DNA from: DAOTWP01 sp034435675
GTDB lineage: Bacteria; Chloroflexota; Anaerolineae; Aggregatilineales; Phototrophicaceae
Length of the DNA stretch: 64,000 bases
NCBI GenBank assembly: GCA_034435675.1
Contig: DAOTWP010000155.1
Span: forward strand, 13,881 to 77,880
Direction: 5' to 3'
Below, piece after piece: positions 42,789 through 50,691 of this stretch; positions within the stretch are counted from its first letter, which is position 1, and each line of letters starts with the position of its first letter. The notes below the pieces were generated by a model that did not search any database, was not told the DNA's origin, and saw nothing but the letters and a program-made list of their open reading frames with translations. The position numbers and the translations under genes are program-made.

Positions 42789-43301
42789 ATGCAGAGTCTC
42801 GCAGTTTGCATTACACAGTTAGAACAGCAGGCGCAGGCAGTGCGCGCTATGGTCGCGGGCATCTCGGCTGAGCAGGCGCGCTGGAAACCGGACGCGGAGT
42901 CCTGGTCGATTCTGGAAGTGGTCAATCATCTGGCGGACGAAGAACGCGAGGATTTCCGCACGCGGGTCAAACACGTTCTGGAGCAGGCAGAAGGGCTGCC
43001 CCCGCCGATTGACCCGACAGGCTGGGTGACTGCGCGCCAGTATAACCAGCGCGATCTGGAACCCTCGCTGGCGCAGTTCTTGCAGGAACGCGAACAGTCG
43101 CTTGCGTGGCTGCGCGGGTTGAACATGCCTGAATGGGAACGGGCAGTCGAAGCGCCGTTTGGCAGGATCAGTGCAGGCGATCTGCTGATGGCATGGCTGG
43201 CACACGACCTGCTGCACTTGCGCCAACTGGTCGAACTGCACTACGCCTACCACAAACTTCAGGCAGCGCCCTACAGCGTTGACTACGCCGGAAGCTGGTG
43301 A
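42789..43301 (+). CDS. DinB-family four-helix protein
   Basis: This 170-residue DinB/YfiT-like protein has the metal-site histidines expected in this fold, in VVNHLADEERE (about residue 47) and WLAHDLLHLRQLVE (about 140). WSILEVVNHLADEE is a typical DinB stretch. Members include bacillithiol-dependent S-transferases and damage-inducible proteins. The activity of this one cannot be told. It is a single gene with its own promoter. Confidence 0.85.
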   Translation: MQSLAVCITQLEQQAQAVRAMVAGISAEQARWKPDAESWSILEVVNHLADEEREDFRTRVKHVLEQAEGLPPPIDPTGWVTARQYNQRDLEPSLAQFLQEREQSLAWLRGLNMPEWERAVEAPFGRISAGDLLMAWLAHDLLHLRQLVELHYAYHKLQAAPYSVDYAGSW

Positions 43302-43435
43302 CACGCAGTGCAGGTACATCTATGACGGCAGATTTAGACTGGCGTGCTTGCAGCCCGCACCTTGTCCCTGACCCGGTTTCAGGTTAACTTTAAAGGGTGA
43401 CAATTCAATTTAGAAGAACCTCGGACAAAACACCT

Positions 43436-45685
43436 ATGGGCACACTGAACCCTGATCTGCTCTCCAAAGAGATGGACGACATCATGAACGATGCCGTCGC
43501 GTTGAAAGACAAGTACCGCAAGACAACGCTGATGCCCGAACTGCTGCTGCTGGCGCTGATGCAGCGCCCGGAAACCTCTGCCTCGCGGCTGCTGAGCATG
43601 TTCGCCAGCAGTCGGGGCGTAGACCTGGAACGGCTGGAACGGCAGGTACACCTCGCCGTAGAAAGCCGCCGCGACCAGAGCGGCAACCTCGACTTCACCG
43701 CACGCGGCAACAAGTCCGTGCAGATGTCGCGGCAGACGATCATTGCCATTGACGAAGCGCTGACCGTCGCCAATGCTGGTGATGAGGTGCGCATCGGGGC
43801 GGTTCACGTGCTGGCGGCGCTGGCGGATACACAGATCAGCACCAGCGGGCTGCTGCGGCAGCACGGCATCACGCCCAAAGCGATTTCTGACGCCATCAGC
43901 GAACACAGCACCGTGCGCCGCCGTCCGGACAGCACCGCCCAGGATGTTGTCAACGCGGCTAAGGCGGGCGATCTGCGTGCGGTCTATTTCCGCGAAAATC
44001 TGCTGCGCGAGATCATCAACATCCTGACGCAGTCCGTGCGCCGCCACATTATTCTGCTGGGACCGGACGGTGTGGGCAAACGCACACTGGGCTACAGTCT
44101 GGGTCTGCTGATGGCTGAAGGCAAAGGACCATCGGGTTTACAGAGCCTCGTGCAGATCGAAGAAACCGCCCTGCTGGATAACGATCAGGCGGCGATGCGC
44201 GCGGGCATGAGCAAAGCGGCAAACGGCATCCTGTTTATTCCGCATCTGCACCGCTTCTTCGGCGGACCGATCAAAGCAGAGTTCAGCAAATCCACGCCGC
44301 TGATTCAAAAGGCGTTCCTGTCCTCTGACCCGGTGATCATCGGCAGCACTACCGAACTGGAATATAACCAGCGGCTGGCGTCGGTGAGTGCCATTACTGA
44401 AAACAGCACCATCGTGCGGGTGCCAGAGCCTGATCTCGAAGAAACTTTCGAAATCCTCAAGATGATGAAAGCGCATCTCGAAGCGGATTATGGCGTCGAG
44501 ATCAAAGAGGATGCCCTCAAGCTGGCAGTGCGGCTTGCCAAACGTTACATGACCACCACGCCCCTGCCGCGCAGCGCCGAACACCTGCTGCACCGCACCG
44601 CCGCGATGGTCAACATGAGCAAACAGGGCAATCTGGCATACAAGCCGGAAACCGGCGACGGCAGCACGCTGGATGCAGAAGACATCACGCTGATTGCCAG
44701 CCAGATGACCGGCGTGCCGGTGAGCAAGCTGGGCGAGGACGAGCGCGTGCGCTATGCCAGCATGGTCGAACACCTGCAGGAACGTATCATCGGGCAGGAT
44801 CAGGCGGTGCTGGCGGTCAGCCGCGCGATCAAGACGGCGCGCGTGGGTTTGAAAGACCCCAAACGCCCGATAGGTTCGTTCCTGTTCCTTGGACCGACAG
44901 GTGTTGGCAAAACCGAACTGGCGCGGGTGCTGGCGGAGTTCATGTTTGGCAGCGAAGAAGCGATGCTGCCGCTGGACATGAGCGAATTTAAGGACGAAAG
45001 CAGCCTCAACCGCCTGCTCGGTTCCCCCAGCGGCTATGTGGACAGCGAGTCCGGCGGGCAGTTGACCGAGCGTGTGCGCAAGCAGCCGTATATTATTGTG
45101 CTGTTTGACGAGGTGGAAAAAGCGCACTCGCGCATCATGGACATTCTGCTTCAGGTGATGGAAGAAGGACGCCTGACCGACGGGCGCGGCAACCCGACCT
45201 ACTTCAGCGAAACCGTAATCATTCTGACCAGCAACCTCGGTTCGCAGGAACTCGCCGTCCCGGTGATTGACGACGAAGTGCGCGAGACCGCGATGGAAGA
45301 AGTGCGCAGTTGGTTCCGCCCGGAATTCCTCAACCGTATGGATGAGGTGGTCATGTTCAATTCGCTGTCGGATGATAATCTGCGCAGCATCCTCAAGCTG
45401 ATGCTCAAGAAAGACCAGCAGCTTGCCGCCGAACGCGGGCTGAATCTGGAATTCACGGATAAGGCGCTGGAATGGATGCTTGACCAGAACGACGAACCGG
45501 AATACGGCGCGCGTCCGCTCAAGCGCATTATCCGGCGCGAAGTGCGCGAACCCCTGGCGGATTTCCTGCTGCGCGAGAACCCGGCAGCGGGAACCCAGGT
45601 GGTTATTGACGCCGTGGGGGGCAAAAACGCCCGGCTGAAATTCACGGCAACCATCGACGGCAAAGAGCTGAAGATCAAAAAGTAG
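43436..45685 (+). CDS. ClpB/ClpA-like AAA+ ATPase with a degenerate first AAA domain
   Basis: This protein of about 749 residues has a Clp N-terminal repeat domain (1-150), D1 (about 185-420) and D2 (about 470-740). D2 looks active: GPTGVGKTELAR, LFDEVEKAHSR, pore loop SGYVDSESGG and FRPEFLNRMDEVV. D1 is not: Walker A is GPDGVGKRT, Walker B reads ILFIPHLHRF where ILFIDEIH is expected, and the arginine-finger region reads SAITENST. The ClpB coiled-coil middle domain and a ClpP-docking IGF/LGF tripeptide are both missing, which argues against a protease partner. The ATG at 43436 is uncertain because a GTG at 43397 is in frame. It forms a unit with the TIR gene 19 bases downstream. Confidence 0.85.
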   Translation: MGTLNPDLLSKEMDDIMNDAVALKDKYRKTTLMPELLLLALMQRPETSASRLLSMFASSRGVDLERLERQVHLAVESRRDQSGNLDFTARGNKSVQMSRQTIIAIDEALTVANAGDEVRIGAVHVLAALADTQISTSGLLRQHGITPKAISDAISEHSTVRRRPDSTAQDVVNAAKAGDLRAVYFRENLLREIINILTQSVRRHIILLGPDGVGKRTLGYSLGLLMAEGKGPSGLQSLVQIEETALLDNDQAAMRAGMSKAANGILFIPHLHRFFGGPIKAEFSKSTPLIQKAFLSSDPVIIGSTTELEYNQRLASVSAITENSTIVRVPEPDLEETFEILKMMKAHLEADYGVEIKEDALKLAVRLAKRYMTTTPLPRSAEHLLHRTAAMVNMSKQGNLAYKPETGDGSTLDAEDITLIASQMTGVPVSKLGEDERVRYASMVEHLQERIIGQDQAVLAVSRAIKTARVGLKDPKRPIGSFLFLGPTGVGKTELARVLAEFMFGSEEAMLPLDMSEFKDESSLNRLLGSPSGYVDSESGGQLTERVRKQPYIIVLFDEVEKAHSRIMDILLQVMEEGRLTDGRGNPTYFSETVIILTSNLGSQELAVPVIDDEVRETAMEEVRSWFRPEFLNRMDEVVMFNSLSDDNLRSILKLMLKKDQQLAAERGLNLEFTDKALEWMLDQNDEPEYGARPLKRIIRREVREPLADFLLRENPAAGTQVVIDAVGGKNARLKFTATIDGKELKIKK

Positions 45686-45704
45686 GTGAGGGGATCGTGA
45701 GCTG

Positions 45705-46592
45705 ATGCAGGTCTATCTCACATATTCGCGGCACGACGGCGAACCGGCAGCAGAACTGCTTGCACAAAGGCTGCGATCTGGCGGTTTTGATGTGATATGG
45801 AATATTACCATTCCAGTTACGGAACCTAGTTGGGCTGACACGATTATCAACACAATTGACAACGCGGATCTGATTATCATTCTCGTGACTCCGCAGTTGA
45901 CCGATCACCGTTCGCGTATTCAGAAAAATGAGGCGGCGTTTGCACATAGTCTTAATAAGCCGATCTTGCCGGTGATTGTTCATCCTGACGCATCGCTGCC
46001 ATTCTATCTGTTGAACCTGAATGCGGTTGATGCATCTGTTGATTTTGAGACTCAGGGGATAGAAAAGGTCATCCACCATCTCAAAACAGTGCCCATTGGT
46101 ACTGAAACCAGTGACACTGAAGAGCAGGCAACAACAATCGCACAGGATGTAACTGGGGAAGCACGAAATCGCATTCTGTCCAATGACTCGACAGCGCGCG
46201 TATTTATCGCCTATTCGCGCAAACAGCGTTCAATCGCCAAGGAATTGTCGGAGATGCTGATCCGCAATGGGAAAGCGGTGTTCTGGGATGCGAAGATCAA
46301 AGCCGGGGCAATCTGGCGTCAGACCGTGCAGAAGGCATTGGACGCCGCCACCCACATTATCGTGATTTGGACACCGGACGCGGCACTGTCCGACGAAGTC
46401 GAACGCGAAGTGAGTTACGCTCTGTCCGAGCGCAAGGTAATCGTGCCAATATTGAGCAAAGAAATCCCCAAACTACCCTATCACCTGCATGGACTGCACT
46501 ACATCATACTTCACGATGATGTGGGTACGATTGAAGCGAACTTGATTGAGGCAATTGAGCGCCACGAAGTTGAAGATGATTTGTTTTCATAG
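45705..46592 (+). CDS. tandem TIR-domain protein
   Basis: This 295-residue protein consists of two TIR domains joined by a 40-residue linker. TIR1 (1-125) begins QVYLTYSRHDGEPAAELLAQ with DADLIIILVTP-like strands and a candidate catalytic Glu in QKNEAAFAHSLNKPILPVIV. TIR2 (165-285) begins RVFIAYSRKQRSIAKELSE, with VFWDAKIKAGAIWRQTV and a Glu in VEREVSYALSERKVIVPIL. Bacterial TIR domains cleave NAD or make cyclic ADP-ribose signals in defence. TIR1 lacks the usual Trp before the Glu. Base composition (about 45% GC over much of TIR1) is clearly lower than in the neighbours, which suggests recent transfer. An intracellular sensor/effector of the cassette is inferred. Confidence 0.85.
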   Translation: MQVYLTYSRHDGEPAAELLAQRLRSGGFDVIWNITIPVTEPSWADTIINTIDNADLIIILVTPQLTDHRSRIQKNEAAFAHSLNKPILPVIVHPDASLPFYLLNLNAVDASVDFETQGIEKVIHHLKTVPIGTETSDTEEQATTIAQDVTGEARNRILSNDSTARVFIAYSRKQRSIAKELSEMLIRNGKAVFWDAKIKAGAIWRQTVQKALDAATHIIVIWTPDAALSDEVEREVSYALSERKVIVPILSKEIPKLPYHLHGLHYIILHDDVGTIEANLIEAIERHEVEDDLFS

Positions 46593-46607
46593 GACAAAGA
46601 CAGGACA

Positions 46608-47177
46608 ATGGGCAACGAAACACTGCCGAACCGCCCGCTGCCGAACCGCCCGAAAAACGGTTGGCTGGCATGGCAGGCAACCATCGGGCATATCAGCATC
46701 AATTTCAGCCGGGATGCCATGCTAACCGTCTTCGCCTACCCGGATGAAGGGGAAATTCGCTGGGGCGCGCGCGCAAGCTGGGGGCAGGTTGACGAACACT
46801 TCGACGACGCGCCCGCTTTTGGCGGCGCACTGCGCGAACTGTGGAGCGGCATCGCACAGCGTTACAACATCTTCAACTCGCTGGAATCCGCCGTCAAGCA
46901 GCCGGTCAACTATGCCGAGAAGGAATGGCTGGACAAAGACACAGACACCGTGCTGCAACGACTGCTTACCGTCACTGCCGCCGCGTTTCAGGATCGCTGG
47001 AAATTGACCATCTTCTATCACCCGGTTGAACGCCCGAATGACCGCGTGGCAGTGCTGCTGAAGGTCGCGGGTGAAGAAGAGCCGGTCGGCGGGCGGGGGG
47101 CATCGCTGCTGGACGCCTGCCGCGAACTGTTCAGCGCGGCGGCACGGCTGTATGCGCCGTTCACTCACTGGGAATGA
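46608..47177 (+). CDS. conserved-looking protein of unknown function, third gene of the Clp-TIR cassette
   Basis: I do not recognise this 189-residue protein. It opens with a short repeat (LPNRPLPNRP). The rest looks alpha/beta, with WLAWQATIGHISINFSRDAM and IRWGARASWGQVDEHFDDAP in the first half, and LTIFYHPVERPNDRVAVLLK and ASLLDACRELFSAAARLYAP in the second. The many aromatic and acidic residues are typical of small adaptor domains. There is no signal peptide or membrane segment. It lies 15 bases behind the TIR gene, so it is very likely co-transcribed with it. A role as client adaptor or ligand sensor is only a guess. Confidence 0.65.
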   Translation: MGNETLPNRPLPNRPKNGWLAWQATIGHISINFSRDAMLTVFAYPDEGEIRWGARASWGQVDEHFDDAPAFGGALRELWSGIAQRYNIFNSLESAVKQPVNYAEKEWLDKDTDTVLQRLLTVTAAAFQDRWKLTIFYHPVERPNDRVAVLLKVAGEEEPVGGRGASLLDACRELFSAAARLYAPFTHWE

Positions 47178-47332
47178 CCAGCCGGCAGGGCTGTTCCCGC
47201 CTGCTGAACCGCATGATGCGGACCGGATTTAGATCTATCCACAAACCTGCCTTAAAACAGGGGGATTAGTTCCCTTGTTCGAGTGTATGGATAGCCACTT
47301 ATTGACAGGGCACTATTCAGGAGCAGCAACAC
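47178..47332 (+). other. gene-free stretch with small hairpins before the phosphohexomutase
   Basis: GCAGG/CCTGC arms (about 47185-47205) and the palindrome CCGCATGATGCGG (47210-47222) lie right after the cassette and could end its transcript. A perfect TTGACA at 47302-47307 is too close to the next ATG to be that gene's -35. GGAG at about 47320 is the ribosome site. Confidence 0.4.
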
Positions 47333-48751
47333 ATGGCGAACATTCTGGCTTCGATTTTCCGCAAGTATGACATTCGCGGTACTGTCAGCGGTGACACGCC
47401 GCAGCTCACCCCCACAGTGGCAGAACTGGTGGGCAAGGCACTCGGCACGTATCTGCCCAGAGAATTTGGCACCGAGCGTGTGTTTGTCGGCAGCGACAAC
47501 CGTCTGACCTCCCCGCCGCTCAAGGACGCGATGATACGCGGGCTGCTTGCCACCGGGCTGAACGTGACCGACATCGGGCAGGTGATTACGCCAACGGTGT
47601 ATTTCGCCTCCGCCAGCTACACGGGCAAAGGCGCGGGCGTGATGATTACCGGCAGCCATCTGGACACACGCTACAACGGCATCAAAATGGCATACGGCAA
47701 ACTGGCGCTGGCAGGCGACCAGATTCTGGAACTGCTGCGCATCATCCAACAGGATGCCTTTGCCAGCGGCGCGGGCGAACGGCAGGAGGATTTTGACATC
47801 ATCAACCGCCATATGGCGACTATTCAGGGCAAAGTGAAGCTTCAGCGCCCGCTGAAGGTTGTGCTGGACGCCGGAAACGGGCTGAGTGGGACTTATGTGC
47901 CGCCGATGCTGCGCGGGCTGGGCATCGAAGTCCACTGCCTGTACTGCGAGTCTGACGGCACCTACCCTAACCACCTGCCCAACCCGGAAGACCCCGAAAT
48001 GACCAAAGACCTGGAGCATAAGGTCATTGAACTGGGCGCAGACCTCGGTTTGGCATTTGACGGCGATGCGGATCGCTGCGGCTTTATTGACAATCACGGA
48101 CATCATATTGCGGCAGATCGGCTGCTGGCACTGCTGGCACGTGACCTGCTCTCGCGACAGCCAGGTGCAACGATTGTCTTCGACGTAAAGGCATCACAGG
48201 CGCTGCCGGACGAGATCAGGAAATATGGCGGTGTGCCGCTGATGTGGAAAACCGGGCACAGCCTGATGAAGCTCAAAATGGCGGAAATCGGGTCGCCGCT
48301 GGGCGGTGAGGTCAGCGGACATCTGTTCATCGGCGAAGAGTATTACGGTTTCGACGATGCCCCGCTGGTGGCACTCAAGGCGCTGCAAATCTTCTCGCAA
48401 ACCAGCAAGTCTGTCTCAGACGTGTTTGACGAACTGCCCAAGCTGCCCGCCACGCCGGAAATCATCCTCGACGCACCAGACAACATCAAATTCCAGATCA
48501 TTGACGAGATCAGGGAAGAACTATCCAAACATTACGAAGTGGTGGACATTGACGGGGTGCGCGCCCAGTTTGAACACGGGTGGGGGCTGGTACGCGCCAG
48601 CAACACGCAGCCGGCAATCACCCTACGGTTCGAGGCGTATGAACGCCCGCAGGTCGCTGAATATATCCAGCGGTTTAAGACACTGCTTGATCAGCACCCG
48701 GAAGTCAATCAGGAAAAGCTGATTAAACAGCTTGAGGCGTTCCGCGCTTAA
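47333..48751 (+). CDS. phosphomannomutase/phosphoglucomutase family, variant active-site loop
   Basis: This 472-residue alpha-D-phosphohexomutase has four domains. It shows IFRKYDIRGTVSGD at the start, the phosphoserine loop MITGSHLDTRYNGIK, metal loop AFDGDADRCGF, sugar-binding GGEVSGHLF and phosphate-binding VRASNTQPA. The Ser and His of the catalytic loop are kept, but the next residues read Leu-Asp-Thr where nearly all members have Asn-Pro-x. It should interconvert hexose 1- and 6-phosphates and so feed nucleotide-sugar supply for the glycan genes downstream. The loop change may alter rate or substrate. Confidence 0.88.
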   Translation: MANILASIFRKYDIRGTVSGDTPQLTPTVAELVGKALGTYLPREFGTERVFVGSDNRLTSPPLKDAMIRGLLATGLNVTDIGQVITPTVYFASASYTGKGAGVMITGSHLDTRYNGIKMAYGKLALAGDQILELLRIIQQDAFASGAGERQEDFDIINRHMATIQGKVKLQRPLKVVLDAGNGLSGTYVPPMLRGLGIEVHCLYCESDGTYPNHLPNPEDPEMTKDLEHKVIELGADLGLAFDGDADRCGFIDNHGHHIAADRLLALLARDLLSRQPGATIVFDVKASQALPDEIRKYGGVPLMWKTGHSLMKLKMAEIGSPLGGEVSGHLFIGEEYYGFDDAPLVALKALQIFSQTSKSVSDVFDELPKLPATPEIILDAPDNIKFQIIDEIREELSKHYEVVDIDGVRAQFEHGWGLVRASNTQPAITLRFEAYERPQVAEYIQRFKTLLDQHPEVNQEKLIKQLEAFRA

Positions 48752-48865
48752 GCGGGCGGCAGGCGACAGGGGCGAAGGGCGCTTCGCCTCTGCACAGAAA
48801 CGCTTACAGACATCAGCGCAGGCTGTATCCTTATCCAGCGAAAGTTATCTGAGCGAGGTAGACGT

Positions 48866-49564
48866 ATGGGCGATCACTTCCAGGAAATTTACGCCAACAG
48901 AGCCGCGCAGTACGACGCGATGGTCTCTCGCGAGGATTATCAAGGACATCTGCTGCCTGCCCTGCACCAGATTCATCCGCTGCAAGAGACTGTAGTCGTT
49001 GAGTTCGGCGCGGGCACGGGCAGACTAACCCGGCTGCTGGTTCCCTATGTACGCCGTATTTTCGCCTTTGATCTTTCGCCGCACATGCTGGGCGTGGCAC
49101 AGGCGAACCTGTCGCCCATGCGCTTTGATCGCTGGACGCTGGCAGCGGGCGACAACCGTCATATGCCGGTGCGGACAGCAACTGCCGACATCGCCATTGC
49201 CGGGTGGAGCTTTGGACACAGCATGACGTGGTACAGTGACCAGTGGGAACAGGCGCTCAGCGCAGCGCTCGGCGAAATGCAGCGCATCCTGCGTCCCGGT
49301 GGCACGGCAATCATTATCGAAACACTCGGTACTGGCAGCGAAACACCTGCTCCGCCCAATGAACATCTGCGCATCTATTACGATTGGCTGGCAGCACAGG
49401 GCTACGCGCAAACGTGGATACGCACGGATTACGAGTTTGAGTCTGTCGGCGAGGCAGACCAGCTCACGCGCTTCTTTTTCGGCGATGAACTGGCAGACCG
49501 CATCCTGCGCGAGAGTCTGCTGGTGCTGCCGGAATGCACCGGCATCTGGTGGCGCAGCTACTGA
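48866..49564 (+). CDS. class I SAM-dependent methyltransferase
   Basis: This 232-residue type-11 methyltransferase has motif I VVEFGAGTGRLTRLL, motif II FAFDLSPHMLGVA and motif IV TADIAIAGWSFGHSM. The target is unknown. GAGCGAGG precedes the ATG. Its stop overlaps, tail to tail by seven bases, the end of the GT4 gene on the other strand. Confidence 0.85.
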   Translation: MGDHFQEIYANRAAQYDAMVSREDYQGHLLPALHQIHPLQETVVVEFGAGTGRLTRLLVPYVRRIFAFDLSPHMLGVAQANLSPMRFDRWTLAAGDNRHMPVRTATADIAIAGWSFGHSMTWYSDQWEQALSAALGEMQRILRPGGTAIIIETLGTGSETPAPPNEHLRIYYDWLAAQGYAQTWIRTDYEFESVGEADQLTRFFFGDELADRILRESLLVLPECTGIWWRSY

Positions 49565-50691
49565 GTCCGCACTGCATAGTCGTTGACCAGATGGCTGTAC
49601 AACCGGCGGCAGCGCAGCACAGTCTGCTGAATGCTCAACTCGTCCCGCGCAGCATCCAGCGCCAGCCGCCGCAGCGTAGTTAAACGCACCGGATCATTCA
49701 GCAGCGCGCCCACTGACTGTGCCAGCGCAGGCACATCGCCCACCGGCACTGCCACACCCAGCGCAGGGTAATCGGGCAGCAGCCCCACCGCCGTGCCAAC
49801 ACTCGGCACACCGCAGGCTGCCGCTTCCAGGATGGTCAGCGGTCCGGTTTCGTGCCGCGAAGCAAACACATGCAGCGCAGCCTCGCGGTAGAACGCGGGC
49901 AAATCAGGGTGCGCCACAGCGCCCACGAAGCGCACACGCTGCTCAAGCCCCAGTGTCGCCGCCAGCGCTTGCAGGTCGGGCAGCAGCCAGCCCTCACCAA
50001 CAATATCGAGCGTCACGCCCTCCAGCAGTGCCAGCGCCCGCAGCAGAGTCTCCTGCGCCTTCACATCCACCAGCGCGCCAACATGAATCAGGTGGCGGCG
50101 GTTGCCGGGCGTACCGGGCGTGAAACGCTCCGGGTCTACCCCCAGTGGAATCGTATGCACGCGCGCATCGGGAACGGCATAGGCGGATTGTGCCAGCAGG
50201 CGGCGGGTGTGCCCTGCCTGCACAATCACGGCGTCCGCGCCACGCAGCGCCTGCCCGACAATCCAGCGGCTGAAGCGGCTGCGCTGAAGCCCGTAATCAA
50301 TGTCCGCAAAACCGACCAGTTCGCCGCCCAGCACCGACACCACCACCGGCACGCCCAGCCGCCGCCCTGCCCACGCCGCAATCAAGCCGGTTTCATCCGC
50401 CCACATCGCATGCAGCAGATCAAACGGCTGCCGCCGGTGCAGCGCTGTCAAGGTGCGCAGCGCACGCCGCCACAGCGCCAACCGCGCGAAACCGCGTGTA
50501 TAGCTGCCACCTGCCAGCGGAACAACCTGCGCCCCTGCCAGCACATAGGGATCGTGAAGAGGCGGGTAGCGCAGTGCCAGCACCCGCACTGTGTCAACGG
50601 CGCTCAGTTCGCGCACGTAATTTTGCTGAACCGGAATCGCCCAGTCCTGTAGATCCCGGCTGAAACCCGGCAGCAGCAGTCCGATATTCAT
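49558..50691 (-). CDS. family 4 glycosyltransferase
   Basis: This 377-residue GT-B enzyme shows IGLLLPGFSRDLQDWAIP at the start, VHTIPLGVDPERFTPG in the middle, HVGALVDVKAQETLLRAL, and the donor-site E-x7-E region ILEAAACGVPSVGTAVG. It is a retaining transferase that adds sugars to a lipid-linked glycan or to a surface component on the cytoplasmic side. It is the last gene of a four-gene unit, and ATGA overlap with the GT39 gene indicates coupled translation. Confidence 0.9.
   Translation of the reverse strand: MNIGLLLPGFSRDLQDWAIPVQQNYVRELSAVDTVRVLALRYPPLHDPYVLAGAQVVPLAGGSYTRGFARLALWRRALRTLTALHRRQPFDLLHAMWADETGLIAAWAGRRLGVPVVVSVLGGELVGFADIDYGLQRSRFSRWIVGQALRGADAVIVQAGHTRRLLAQSAYAVPDARVHTIPLGVDPERFTPGTPGNRRHLIHVGALVDVKAQETLLRALALLEGVTLDIVGEGWLLPDLQALAATLGLEQRVRFVGAVAHPDLPAFYREAALHVFASRHETGPLTILEAAACGVPSVGTAVGLLPDYPALGVAVPVGDVPALAQSVGALLNDPVRLTTLRRLALDAARDELSIQQTVLRCRRLYSHLVNDYAVRTQ

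Noticed and set aside
47302..47307. A perfect TTGACA as -35 for the phosphohexomutase gene.
   Set aside because: A matching -10 would fall at the start codon, leaving no room for a leader, and no TATAAT-like box is there.
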